Translations under genes and position numbers: made by a program
The notes under the pieces: generated by a model
Seen by the model: the letters and a program-made list of their open reading frames with translations, nothing else
The model's database searches: none
Told to the model about the DNA's origin: nothing
Shown: piece after piece, positions 10,308 to 20,959 of the stretch
How the letters are laid out: each line of letters begins with the position of its first letter
Position numbering within the stretch: position 1 is the first letter of the stretch
Assembly: GCA_949130485.1 (NCBI GenBank)
Contig: OX422184.1
Coordinates: forward strand, 15,164,405-15,228,404
Direction of reading: 5' to 3'
DNA: 64,000 bases
Source: Agelas oroides
Lineage: Eukaryota; Porifera; Demospongiae; Agelasida; Agelasidae

Positions 10308-13300
10308 TTAATCATCTAGTTCATCTTCCATCATCACTCCGAGAATTCGGTCCCGCGCACGTGCAGCAGATTTCCAAGTGGATCGAGGCCGAATGGGATC
10401 AGAACTCTCTACTACAGGTGTACTGCGAGATTCCTCAACTCCAACTTCCTCACCAGTAGATTTGGATCGGACCTCCAGAGGATAAATGTGTTGAATCGGT
10501 CTCCGAATGATCTTGACTTGTCCTCCCTTGGATACTACCTTCACACGTACTCCACGAATCTTGCCATCAGCACCTGGGATAAGCTCCTCAATTCTACCCA
10601 GTCTCCATAGACCTCGTGGGTGGCCTTCATCGTACACCGTCACGACTTCGCCTGTCCGCAGAGAACTTGAGCTCTCTTCTTGTTGGCCGGTACGATGAAA
10701 TTCCCTAAGCTCCAGCAGGTATTCCTGCTTCCAACGTTTCCAAAAATTCGTCAAGGTCTTCACTAGATGAGCTGCCTTTCGTGTGAGGTTCCCAGGAGTA
10801 TACTCATCATCCGCGTCTTGAGGGACGGTGTCATCAGGTAAGGTCAGAATTCTATATCCGACCAAGAGATGGGACGGGGTTAAGGGCTCTGTGATGTCAT
10901 CAGAGTACACATAGGTGAGGGGTCTCGAGTTCAGGACACCTTCCACCTCAGTTACCAGGGTCAGTAACTCATCAAAAGTCAGACAGTTCTTGCCAATAGC
11001 CTTTCTCAGGCATCGTTTTGCTGACTTGATCATACGCTCGAAAACACCTCCTTGCCACGGAGCCTTCTCCAGATTGAATCGCCACTCTACATGAATGTCA
11101 CTCAGAAACTTCTTCACCTCGGGGCTCTCAAGAGTATTGGTTATTGAGACTGCAACGGACTTAAATGTCTTGGCGTTATCCGAGATCATCCTGGCAGGAG
11201 TCCCTCGTCTAGCAACAAAACGTCTGAAGCTTCTCAGAAAGGTTTCAGCTGTCATATCCCGGACTAAATCAAGATGGACTGCTCGTGTCGAGTAACAAGT
11301 GTACAAAACCATCCACGTCTTGGCTGTCCTTGACTGGTCAGATGTCCTGACATACAGAGGCCCAGCGAAATCAACTCCGGTAGTTTGGAAAGGTCTTGAT
11401 TCCTGGACACGGAACTCAGGTAGAGGTGGGGCTGATACACCCTTACAGGGTGCTCCCTCAAACCTTCGACAGACAACACAGCCACGAAGTATCTTCTTCA
11501 CAATCTGTCTCCCCCGTATGACCCAGTAGGTGGATCGCAACTCTGAAAGTGTCTCCCTCACTCCATTGTGTAAAACACGCTTGTGAGCATCCAAGATCAG
11601 GAGCGTTGTCAGGCAATGTTCCTTGCTCAACAGTATCGGGTTCTGAGCTGAAGGGGGCAATGAGGAGTGAGACATTCTGCCTCCACATCTCCACAAGCCT
11701 TGTTCGTCTTGAAAAAGGCCAAACTGGCGCTTCCAGGTGGGAAAGTTCCTGTCCTCGGTCATATGAGTCTGCATATCCCGAATCCATCTTAACCTTGCTT
11801 GGTTGATCTCTTCTGCTGAGACTTCTTGGTTTGTTGGATCACTCGAGTGGGACGATTTCTGAAGCTGTGCTATGAATCTAAATACCAAGGCTGTGACTCT
11901 GAAGAGACGACTGGAGGAACTGTAACGCTCTGGACAAATAACTTGGCTTATGCTCTCAGATGGTTTGGTAGTTCCCGTCGCAACTAGTGAACATGTGAGG
12001 TCCTTGCGCTTCATTTCACTTTGGCACTCTTCTGGAACTCCGATCTCAGACACATCTCGTAACGCCACTTCTTCAGTCCGGTGCCAGAGCCAGTCAGGGC
12101 CAGATAACCAAATCGAGGATTCAGATAGGGCAGATGCATTCATTCCCCTAGAGGGGATGTCGGCGGGGTTCTCCTTCCCGGGGCAGTGTCTCCAAAACTC
12201 CAGAGGAACTAGGTTCCTGATGGCAGTGACACGGTTCTCCACAAACTGCTTCCATTCATGATGGACTCCCTGGATCCAGTACAGAGATGCCTTTGAATCT
12301 GTGAAGCACACAGGGTCAGCCAAGGTCAGTTCTGAATGCAATGCATCTCGAATGCTGGTGAGCAGTTTTGACAGAAGGAGAGCTGACAACAATTCAAGCC
12401 GTGGTATCGTGATACCATGGACCGGTGCGACTCTTGTCTTTGCAGCCAGAAACTTGACGTCCACACTGTCTCCATCCTCGAGTCTGAGGTATACAACGGC
12501 TGCATAAGCCTTGCTCGAAGCATCACAGAATCCGACCAACTGTGCAACATTGGGATTCGCAAGTTGGTGGACACATCGTGTAATACTGATGAGTCTGGCC
12601 CCCTTGATCATTGAGAGAAGTTGGCTCCATCTCTCCAGGAACTCATCTGATAGAGGGTCATCCCAACCCACTTTGGCCTCACAGAGCTGCTGACAGAACA
12701 TCTTGAATAGTACCGTGACAGGACACACAACACCAAGGGGATCGAAGAACTTAGCGGTAATGCTAACCAAGTTCCTTTTAGTGGGTTCCAGAGGTTCCAT
12801 CGCTTCGGTCACCTCTCCAATGTCAAACAGCAGCTCGTCTCGCAAAACGTCCCAAAGGACACCGAGTACCTTGGTACTTCCTCGATCATCGCTCATCTTC
12901 ACACCGAGTGAAGTCTTTGCATAGGATTGGTCCTCCTGAGAATCGGTTTGCTTCTCTACAGGCACCTCATCCTCCAGTATGCGACAACGCAATTCCTCTG
13001 AATTGGTGACAAACTTCCTCAACTTGAAGCCAGCGGATGCAAGCCTGACTCTCGACTTCAGGTAGAACTCGTAAGTGGACTGTGTGTCATTGCATCCTGA
13101 CACAAGGTCATCTACGTAGACAGATGAGAGGAACTTGTCGACAAACACTGGGTCAGTCTCACAGAAAGTCTCTATGTGGTGATTGATAGTCGCGTTAAGT
13201 AAAAAAGGGCTGGAGGACACGCCAAAGACGACTCGAGTGAATCTGAATGAAGTTGGTTCAATCTTATCTGAGTTGAGGTCAGTCGTCCACAGGAAACGTA

Positions 13301-16300
13301 GTGAATCCCTGTCTCTGTCCTGTACTGATATCATCAGAAAGGCCTTCTCAATATCTCCGATAAGAGCTGTTCGCTGGAGCCGAAACCTCACAAGGATGTC
13401 AAAGATTGACTGACCAAACTTTGGTCCCGCGTATAGGCAATCATTAAGAGAAGGTCCAGTGGATCGGGCCGAGGCATCATAGACGATTCGTAATTTAGAA
13501 GTTGTCTTGTCCTGCCTGACAACGCCATGATGCGGAAGGTAGTGGACTCTGTCTGTAGTTGTGCTTGATGGAGAGACCTTCTCAACAATCCCCTTTTCTA
13601 GTTGGTCACGGATGATGCTGTTGTACTCCTTAAGCAGGTGGGGTGTCCGCCTGAGTTTCCTCAAAAGAGCTTCAAGCCTCTTGTGACACAACTCATAGTG
13701 GTCTGGGAGTGATGGATGATGCTCCTTCCACGGTAAGCTCACTTCGTATCTGTGTCCGTCAAAACGGATCTGTTGCAAAAACTTCTCATATACAGGAGTC
13801 TCATTTGTGGGAATGCCGAGGGATTCTAGCTCCCAGAATTGCTTCAGCTGATCATCCAGGTTTGGTTCCACCTTGAAAGTGTCAATCTTCAGAGTGTGAG
13901 TCAGTGAGGAGAGAGTGAGGTTAACTGTGGTCGGATTGGTCGCTGGCCCCGATAGTATCCGTCCGACCTTGGTGTGAATGGCCGTTGGCCCACTGTTGCC
14001 TCGAATCACTCTTCCTGTGACCAGACTCCAGTACCAATCTGATCCTATGAGCACATCCACCTCTAGTATGTCATCGCTGTCAGCAGAATCGGCCAGCTCC
14101 AAGCCCAGCAAGTGTTCATGACACTCTCCTGAAGTGGTGATTGGCTGTGAGGTCAATGGGCTGCTGATCAGTGGTACTACAAGGGCTGCTATCTCCAACG
14201 TTTCCCCGCCATTGACCCTCACTCCAAAGTTAACAACGTCACATGTCTTGTCGGCGCCCTCAGAATTGCCAAAGGTCTTTATCTGAATGGTCTCCGTAGC
14301 GACAGCGGGCAACATGAGTCTCTCCCTGACATGACTCGTGACATACGTTCTTTGACTGCCACTATCCAGAATGGCTCTAGCTGAGGTTGTGGGATTCTCA
14401 CCATTCGGGTTCACTAATCGCAATTTTGCGGTCTGAAGTAGAATCGGGGTTTGAGAGCCAACATAACATGTGGTCGTATGAACAGCAGAATTGTCACCAC
14501 CTTGTGATTTCTCACCACCTCCCTGAGTTGTAGGGGTTTTACCACCACTCTTGTTTGTAGTCCGCACACAAATTGAAACGTGGTGACGTCCACGACACTT
14601 CTTGCAATTGAAGCTGGAGTGGCAATCTCTGCTAAGGTGATGCCTCTTCAAACAGACAAAGCATCGACCAAACTTGCGTAGCAACTCCTTGCGGGCAGCT
14701 GCATCAGTTATGGTGTCGCAGGAACTGGACACGTGGTCTTTCTCACAGTAGACACAGACAAATCGGTTACCATTAGATCCTGGGCTGTTCGCTAATAGTG
14801 TAGAGGCGGTAGGTACTCTTGGCCTGCGGACATTACCTTGGCTAGTGGGAATGAAGGCTCGTTCTCTTGCATCAATCTCTCGCTCAAATATCCTCATTAG
14901 TCGTTCAAGGTCCCAAGCCTCTCCGGTCATCTCGCGAGTGACAATGAGCCTGAGCTCAGGGGGTAACTTGTTAACAAGGACAGATATCAATAATCCGCCG
15001 TAGGTCTGGGCTGGGACTCGCAAGGCCTTCAGTCCTCGAATATGAGCCTCCACTGAATCGTGTAACTTCCGTAGGCCCCTGATGTCATGATGGGATGATA
15101 CACCAGGCACATGCAATAGTGCCTCCATGTGGCGGTTGATGATGAGTTGAGGATTACCAAACCTCTTCTTCAAGGTAGCCACTGCCTCTTCATAGTTAGC
15201 ATCCGTGGGGGTCAGGCCAGCGATGGCTTCAGCCGCAGTCGACTCCAACAGGGAGATCAGGTAGTTAAATTTATCGATGCCAGAGAGGGCTGGATTAGCA
15301 TCTATGGAGGACGAAAATGAGTCCCAAAATGTCATCCACTTCGTCAAATCACCATTAAACTTCTTCATCGACAACTTCGGAAGTTTGACATAGGGAGTAA
15401 CCGTATGGGCAGGAGCAGGAGGTGTTACCGCGGGCAGCACTGGTGGAGTAGGTGTTGGGCAAACGGGTGTGACGTATGGGTGTGAAACTACGCTCGGCAT
15501 CGAAGAGGGATCGGCTATCTGGACACGTGTTCCAACACTAGAGACTGACGGTGGAGTGGTCCCACAAGCAGAGCTACCGGGATCGAATCCAAAGCTAGAG
15601 TATGGGTATAAGCTTGGGGCAGGCCTGGTATAGTCGGTAGCTTGCACGTGAGCGTTATGCTCGGTGTGGGTAGACGACCATGCTGCATCGTGAACCATCG
15701 AAGGAATGAGTGGGGGTGGACTACGAGACGCTACTATGGTTGGGATCTCGGGAAACATCACACATGAAGGTACACTTGGGACTGTCCTAGGTGTGCAAAT
15801 TCCACTTGTATCATGGGTAAGGTGAGCTCTAGAGCGCTCCGTTATCTGAGGGCTTGGTACTGTGCTTACAGTATGGCTAATGCGCGCTCTCGTCATATTA
15901 GTAGTACACACAGACAACACAGGCTCACCACCACATTGTTCTGATGCACGAGGGAGCAGTCCAATCGATGAGGGAGGAAAGTGGCTACCCGAGACCGACG
16001 ACACTGTAGTACAGGTAGGTAGGGCTTCACGAACAGTAGACATGCTCGGGAACGTGAATGTCCATGATGGGGAGTGTGAGAACGGTGTCACCGATGTAGA
16101 GGTACAAGCGCCAAATTGGGGAGGGGTGGACAGTGGCTCCGAAGTGGTCCTGTGTGGTTGACACGAGGGGAGCATGTCTGGTTCATCACCATTTGTTGCC
16201 AGAGAGGGGCGTGATAGTCCAGGGTGTTCCTCTCCTTCAGAGCTTGAAGATGAAGGTGACTTTCGACGAAGAGGAGATCTCTTCTCAGAGCGCTTGCTGA

Positions 16301-16601
16301 TCTTGGTAAGTGCTTCCTCAAGTCCAATTATGGCGAGCTCTGCCCTCTCTCTCACAACGTCAGCTTGCTCAATTTCATAGTCCAATTCCTCTTCCTCAAC
16401 TGACAGTAACAGTTCCTCATCTAACTTCGATAATACATCAATCTTGTTCTTAAGAGACTGTCTCAGCTGCTTGAGCCTGCCAACATCTGCTGCAAGTAAA
16501 GCTTCATCCATCTGGTTTATCAGTCTTGTCACAGCACCCCGGTGTGCTGCGCGAATCCGTTTTGTACGGGTCGTCGAAGCTACTCGCTCGTCATCGCACA
16601 T
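10308..16601 (-). CDS. BEL/Pao gag-pol polyprotein (2097 aa)
   Basis: One continuous frame encodes all parts of the element. Approximate residue positions: coiled-coil-like charged N-terminus 1-110; Ser/Pro-rich linker 115-395; DUF1759-type gag region from 402 (VKLPKLSMKKFNGD) to about 500; zinc-knuckle cysteines about 613-680; retropepsin-like protease with LDSGSQRTYVTS near 743; reverse transcriptase about 915-1260 with YVDDL near 1160; RNase H about 1350-1450 (VGFCDAS, TDSKASLYW); integrase zinc-binding HNG...CVVC about 1676-1712; integrase core from about 1735 (TTGVDFAGPL, SDNAKTF); DUF5641-type C-terminus about 1945-2000. The start is the first ATG, 91 bases inside the primer site. Domain order is diagnostic for BEL/Pao. 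Confidence 0.93.
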   Translation of the reverse strand: MCDDERVASTTRTKRIRAAHRGAVTRLINQMDEALLAADVGRLKQLRQSLKNKIDVLSKLDEELLLSVEEEELDYEIEQADVVRERAELAIIGLEEALTKISKRSEKRSPLRRKSPSSSSSEGEEHPGLSRPSLATNGDEPDMLPSCQPHRTTSEPLSTPPQFGACTSTSVTPFSHSPSWTFTFPSMSTVREALPTCTTVSSVSGSHFPPSSIGLLPRASEQCGGEPVLSVCTTNMTRARISHTVSTVPSPQITERSRAHLTHDTSGICTPRTVPSVPSCVMFPEIPTIVASRSPPPLIPSMVHDAAWSSTHTEHNAHVQATDYTRPAPSLYPYSSFGFDPGSSACGTTPPSVSSVGTRVQIADPSSMPSVVSHPYVTPVCPTPTPPVLPAVTPPAPAHTVTPYVKLPKLSMKKFNGDLTKWMTFWDSFSSSIDANPALSGIDKFNYLISLLESTAAEAIAGLTPTDANYEEAVATLKKRFGNPQLIINRHMEALLHVPGVSSHHDIRGLRKLHDSVEAHIRGLKALRVPAQTYGGLLISVLVNKLPPELRLIVTREMTGEAWDLERLMRIFEREIDARERAFIPTSQGNVRRPRVPTASTLLANSPGSNGNRFVCVYCEKDHVSSSCDTITDAAARKELLRKFGRCFVCLKRHHLSRDCHSSFNCKKCRGRHHVSICVRTTNKSGGKTPTTQGGGEKSQGGDNSAVHTTTCYVGSQTPILLQTAKLRLVNPNGENPTTSARAILDSGSQRTYVTSHVRERLMLPAVATETIQIKTFGNSEGADKTCDVVNFGVRVNGGETLEIAALVVPLISSPLTSQPITTSGECHEHLLGLELADSADSDDILEVDVLIGSDWYWSLVTGRVIRGNSGPTAIHTKVGRILSGPATNPTTVNLTLSSLTHTLKIDTFKVEPNLDDQLKQFWELESLGIPTNETPVYEKFLQQIRFDGHRYEVSLPWKEHHPSLPDHYELCHKRLEALLRKLRRTPHLLKEYNSIIRDQLEKGIVEKVSPSSTTTDRVHYLPHHGVVRQDKTTSKLRIVYDASARSTGPSLNDCLYAGPKFGQSIFDILVRFRLQRTALIGDIEKAFLMISVQDRDRDSLRFLWTTDLNSDKIEPTSFRFTRVVFGVSSSPFLLNATINHHIETFCETDPVFVDKFLSSVYVDDLVSGCNDTQSTYEFYLKSRVRLASAGFKLRKFVTNSEELRCRILEDEVPVEKQTDSQEDQSYAKTSLGVKMSDDRGSTKVLGVLWDVLRDELLFDIGEVTEAMEPLEPTKRNLVSITAKFFDPLGVVCPVTVLFKMFCQQLCEAKVGWDDPLSDEFLERWSQLLSMIKGARLISITRCVHQLANPNVAQLVGFCDASSKAYAAVVYLRLEDGDSVDVKFLAAKTRVAPVHGITIPRLELLSALLLSKLLTSIRDALHSELTLADPVCFTDSKASLYWIQGVHHEWKQFVENRVTAIRNLVPLEFWRHCPGKENPADIPSRGMNASALSESSIWLSGPDWLWHRTEEVALRDVSEIGVPEECQSEMKRKDLTCSLVATGTTKPSESISQVICPERYSSSSRLFRVTALVFRFIAQLQKSSHSSDPTNQEVSAEEINQARLRWIRDMQTHMTEDRNFPTWKRQFGLFQDEQGLWRCGGRMSHSSLPPSAQNPILLSKEHCLTTLLILDAHKRVLHNGVRETLSELRSTYWVIRGRQIVKKILRGCVVCRRFEGAPCKGVSAPPLPEFRVQESRPFQTTGVDFAGPLYVRTSDQSRTAKTWMVLYTCYSTRAVHLDLVRDMTAETFLRSFRRFVARRGTPARMISDNAKTFKSVAVSITNTLESPEVKKFLSDIHVEWRFNLEKAPWQGGVFERMIKSAKRCLRKAIGKNCLTFDELLTLVTEVEGVLNSRPLTYVYSDDITEPLTPSHLLVGYRILTLPDDTVPQDADDEYTPGNLTRKAAHLVKTLTNFWKRWKQEYLLELREFHRTGQQEESSSSLRTGEVVTVYDEGHPRGLWRLGRIEELIPGADGKIRGVRVKVVSKGGQVKIIRRPIQHIYPLEVRSKSTGEEVGVEESRSTPVVESSDPIRPRSTWKSAARARDRILGVMMEDELDD

Positions 16602-16692
16602 GGCTAATCAAGGGCACAGTCCAAAGAGCTAATCCTTGCCAATCACTTCGTAGTTTGTACTTCCAGCTAAGTCCCGTCGTCTCTGGGGTCTA

Positions 16693-16709
16693 TCCGGCTC
16701 GAAGGACCA
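16693..16709 (-). other. Primer-binding site, tRNA-Tyr type
   Basis: The + strand reads tccggctcgaaggacca directly beside the 5' LTR. These 17 bases equal the 3' end of metazoan tRNA-Tyr including CCA, so the - strand copy would pair with that tRNA. Recognised from memory of the tRNA-Tyr acceptor stem and T arm. Confidence 0.8.
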
Positions 16710-16921
16710 TGTTTGGGATTCTCGGCTGGATCAGTAAGTAGCAAATTGGCTAGTACTGTGAATCATGCAGCTATACACTTTCTCTCATTAGAAACATGTG
16801 GCAGACTGAAATCGCATGACATGCACGGGACACAATAATTGCGCAAATGGAAAATACGTGATCAGATATGGATGCTAATAACAGCGATAATAATAACAAT
16901 AAGTTGCATAGGTCCAATACA
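16710..16921 (-). repeat. BEL/Pao 5' LTR
   Basis: 212 bases, the partner of 10048-10259, lying upstream of the gag-pol frame on the - strand. Expected to hold the element's promoter and polyadenylation signals; none could be pinpointed by eye. Confidence 0.92.
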
Positions 16922-17228
16922 GTTATTAGTAAACATGTAAAGTAGTTTACACTGTAAACAAAGTAGCTTATAGGCAACATCATTTTACGACTTCTGGGGT
17001 ATATGGAACAGAATGTACAGAATCTACAACTTCCTGTCAGTATATGGAAAATAATACCCACCTGTTGCCACAGAAACAAGGGTGAAGTGGAGTATATAGT
17101 GCCTTTGAATACAAAATGTGAAGTATAATCACAATGGGCACCAAACTTCACAATGCACTAGAACTAATGGAATTACAATTACATCACACGACTTATATTG
17201 GAGCCACTTAACTCTTTAGGGCCCAGAT

Positions 17229-17864
17229 TTAACTCTTTACCGACCGTAACGTGTTATTGCAATATTACGTGGATGACCGTAGTAGTCACGAACGAAGCGG
17301 TCAAGACTATGTGTTGTGAATTCCGTTTTATATCTCCAGTTGTAAACCAGCTACAGACTTCTAGTAAAAAGCAATGGATAGCCTTAGGCTTTGCCTAGCT
17401 ACGTTGTAGTTTTGAAGCTTACCACTGAAGTACAAGCTTGCAGATAAACGTGAACTTTTCAAACTGGAAGTCGCTATCTTCGGTATGTTCTGATACTTAA
17501 TTGTAGCTTTGCTGTTACACCCCTGTTTCCTTTGGAATCTGCAGTGAGGTTACAGCTTTCTTTTAGCTTTTTGTTTCATCTCTACAGCTTGTTTACTTCT
17601 TGAGATCAGTCCCGATAAAGATGGCCTCTTCGTCTGCGATAGCATCACACGCTTCACTACGTTCAACTTCCGGCTCATACGTACACTATCACACCTCAAG
17701 TATGCACAATTTAGCTTCCGGTGGGTGTAATGAATACAGTTACCAAAGAAGGATGTCCGTAATTCACCGCTACCTTTGGGAAAAGACTTGCAAACGGAAA
17801 AGGACTTGCAAACGCCGGCTAATTTCATGACGGTAAAACGCGTCATTGGTCGGTAAAGAGTTAA
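17229..17864. mobile_element. TTAA-flanked MITE, family 3
   Basis: TTAA on both sides with terminal repeats CTCTTTACCGACC and GGTCGGTAAAGAG. Non-autonomous. A second, interrupted copy starts at 18446. The ends resemble family 1 (CCCTTTAACACCG), so the two may share one piggyBac-type transposase. Confidence 0.65.
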
Positions 17865-18012
17865 ATGCATCTGCACTTAATTTTGTTGTAAAAAGAATTT
17901 TTGGGAATAAATGTCTTCAAAACTTTAGCTTAAGTAGTTTGAAGTCGCTATGTAGCATCTTCAATACAGCATACTAGTGGTCAGTGCAAATGGTTATTAT
18001 TTCTTTCTATAG

Positions 18013-18312
18013 CTCTTGCTATCCAGCCAGTGGAGAACCTGAGACTAGTTGTAGACAAACATAAACCTTCAATGATTCTGAAGTGGGACCGACCATCCTG
18101 TGGTGGAGATGTGACAGCATATGATGTTCGCTACCAGCCATCTAACAGTTGGTGGATAACACCATATCACAGGATGACTGTAAAGGCTCCAGCAACAAGT
18201 GTTCTCCTTGCAAGAAAGTCTGGCCTCCACTTACCAGCAATATATGTCTTTGAAGTCAGAGCACGAGATGCCAATTGTGAAGGGCAATGGAGCAAAGTTT
18301 CAGAGTATAATG
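18013..18312 (+). CDS. FN3 domain exon 4 (type B)
   Basis: Exon of 300 bases (100 codons) between acceptor ttctttctatag and donor gtacgt, phase 1 on both sides. Reads VENLRLVVD, ILKWDRPS (strand B), TAYDVRYQ (strand C), MTVKAPATSVLLARK, YVFEVRARDANCEGQWSK. Clearly homologous to exon 1 but about a third of residues differ, so this pair is much older than the exon 2/exon 5 pair or has escaped conversion. Confidence 0.87.
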
Positions 18313-18445
18313 GTACGTATCGTATGTTTGATTTAATTTACGGATGTTAGAGGATGACCAAAAATGCTTCTATGTTTCATAACAATTTTACTTTTCCTAC
18401 AAGCTTTGCACACACCTTGTAATGTCGGTGACCTGTATTGTGCTG

Positions 18446-18985
18446 TTAACTCTTTGCTGACCATTGGAATATTACATAAATGACCACACAGGAAGCAGCC
18501 TAGACGACGTGTTGTGTACTCTGTGTTATATCACCAGTTGCAAACCAGCTACAGACCTTTGGTAAAAAGAAGTGGAGAGCCTTAGGCTTTGCCTAGCTTT
18601 GCTGTAGTTTTAAAGAACACGCTTGGGGATAAACCCAAACTTTTTGTACCAGAAGTTGTCACCTTCAGTATGTTTTGGTGCCTGTAACTTGGCTGTTACA
18701 GTTCTGCTTTTGAAATCTGTCGCACACCCTGAATTCACCAACTGCAAGTTGATCGCTAGGCATTCTTTGTCAATTGTGGAGTATCATCGTTCCCAAGGTA
18801 GAAGTTTCCTACTGATCTGGATGTTCAAAGGGACCGAAACCCATGGTCATGCGAGGACCAGAAAGGGTACTCCCCTGAAGACCAGTATTTTTTGAGCAGT
18901 ACTAAAGATAGAGCTTTCATTTACCTATATCTTGCTTTTGATTGCATCTTCGTAGCTTGTATACTTCTTGAGATCGGTCAAAAGG
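18446..18985. mobile_element. TTAA family 3, second copy split by another insert
   Basis: Begins ttaactctttgctgacc and follows 17229-17520 to about 18720 (shared gccttaggctttgcctagct). It resumes near 18948 (agcttgtatacttcttgaga, compare 17586). The segment between includes a stretch (18815-18900) whose reverse complement is found at 62325-62405. The right end is not found. Confidence 0.5.
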
Positions 18986-19899
18986 GAAAGGAAAAAAAGG
19001 GAGCCACTGGGTGCAGGTTGTGTAAACAGTGGTTGTATAATGAATATCGGGTTTGTATTATTCAGGGTTTATACATAGTCAATGAAACTGACCTGCACTT
19101 GTCTTGCATTGTTAAATCCTTCATCCTGTCAAAACACATTCTCTTTCTTACCATCCCATTCTCTTTTGCAAAAATTTATAGATATTTTTGCTCTAGATTT
19201 TCTTCAAATTTGTTAAAATCTTTAACATGGTTGCCTAAACTTATATAGATATTTTTGTATGTTATGCCTGACTCTGGGCACCTGTTGTGTAATTTGTGTC
19301 TTGAATGTGCCTAAGCATATCTGTCAACTTTGAGCAAACGGGAGCAATTTACAGGCTTTTATTGATGAATGAAAAGTAAATGTGCTGCCATAATTTTAGG
19401 CAGTTCACTAAGTATTTATAGGATTTATTTGACATTCTGTACTGTGAAGATTTTGCACAAATTATTAAAAATCATGCAAAAGAGAATGGGACGGTACAAA
19501 AAAATGATGTGTTTTAGCTAGGATTTACTGTATTCAACACAAATATTTAGCACTTGAACTTGCCACAGATGTTTATATATAAATACGTATTGTGATGACT
19601 ATTTGAGTATGAGTATATATGTACACTCACTGTTGCTATTGTTCACATGCAAGTGGGACCGCTTGCGATACAGAATAGTGTCAGCATTTTGAAATAATTT
19701 ACACCCCAAGATGTGAAACAAAGGACCAATGCAATATTATAATATAATTCACAGGCCACAGGAAGCAATGGACATCCAGATAAACTCATGTGGCTCCACC
19801 CTTAAATGTAAAGTTTTGTTTTGAAGAAGCCTTGTGATAAGCCTTTTCATGCACTGCATGAACTTTGTTTTGATAAAGCTTTTTAATAAGTTTTGGCAC
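18986..19899. other. Intron sequence, nothing recognised
   Basis: AT-rich, no splice-flanked open segment and no repeat ends seen. Confidence 0.4.
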
Positions 19900-20570
19900 T
19901 GAACTTCTAGCTAAGGCAAATCTATACCACTAAACTCTAGGTTCTCTGAGCATCTTGGGGTGTGGTTTAGACTTGAAACTGTTACACATCATGGGGATTC
20001 AGTTGGGACCACATATTTGTCAGTTTGTAACAAGGTGTTCACTGTGAACAGTAGTTCCATAACTATTATTTAAGATATAATCTGTTCTGTAAATTTCATT
20101 CGTATTTATTCTTTCCATATATTAGCTCTTGCTCTTGAACCAGTTCAAAATCTGATGGTTGCTGTGGACACACACAACCTTTCTGTGACACTGAATTGGA
20201 ATCCACCAGTCAATGCTGGAGATGTTACAGCATATGACATTTCTTACAGAGCATCCAATGGTTGGTGGAATCACACAACTACTGTAAAGGCTCCCAACAC
20301 AAGTGTTGTTCTTACAAGGGAAGACTACATCTTTCCATTTTCAACATATGAGATTATGGTCAGAGCACGAGAGACTGATTTTGAAGGACAATGGAGCAAA
20401 ATATCCGTTTATACAGGTACGTACATGTAATTCATTAACTCATAACAAAAGTGTTGGTGTAGAGGTGCTGAGTGGGGTACTCACACCACACCATATGTGC
20501 AGTCTACATTATGTCATTCTTTTCACACTAACATGGTAAAGTCAAGTAGACCAGGATCAAAATTGAAGAC
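19900..20570 (+). repeat. Segmental duplicate, copy 2 (partner 2540-3215)
   Basis: Near-identical to 2540-3215 through intron, exon 5 and the following intron. The match ends soon after gtcaagtagaccaggatcaaa. Confidence 0.85.
20126..20416 (+). CDS. FN3 domain exon 5 (type A)
   Basis: Exon of 291 bases, same splice sites and phase as exon 2. Only two residues differ from exon 2, and both are the cysteines of that domain: RED-C becomes RED-Y and RETD-C becomes RETD-F. All FN3 landmarks (VTLNWNPP, AYDISYR, STYEIMVRARE, EGQWSK) are kept. Confidence 0.88.
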
Positions 20571-20959
20571 AAATACTTCCCAACTGAAGATCTAGGCTCA
20601 TGCTTAGCAGATGGTACTCCCAAAATGTGTTTCTTGTACTTTTCTCTTGCTTCACTTTTGAACACACAAGCCTAGGATTGGTGATCTGTGTTACAACTAC
20701 ATTCATTTGCCATCTGTCATCTTTAAAAGACTGAATTACGAGAGGCTGACTGACGTCAGCACAATCTCATTTGTGCCTACGTCGGTCCAACAGTTACGCT
20801 GCACTTGTATCATACCAGTGTAGTGACACCGTTGAGCAGAGGATGATTCCTGGAGACAGCAACGACGAAAGGCTGACCGACATAGACACACGTAACTCTT
20901 ACATAAAAAAATTATGCAAAGTGCATAATTACCTCGCTTTCCACGATGCTCTCCTACAT

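Larger units (their letters stand above)
10048..16921 (-). mobile_element. BEL/Pao LTR retrotransposon, looks whole
   Basis: An element of 6874 bases read on the - strand. It has 212-bp LTRs at both ends, a 5-bp target duplication (gttat at 10043-10047 and 16922-16926), a tRNA-Tyr-like primer site next to the 5' LTR, a purine tract next to the 3' LTR and one long gag-pol frame. The two LTRs differ at about one position, so insertion was recent on an evolutionary scale. It sits in the long intron between FN3 exons 3 and 4, antisense to that gene. Family is assigned from the order DUF1759 gag, zinc knuckles, protease, RT, RNase H, integrase, DUF5641. Confidence 0.95.

Noticed and set aside
16693-16709. 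A tRNA-Tyr gene end
   Set aside because: Only the 17-base 3' end is present and it adjoins an LTR, so it is a primer-binding site.
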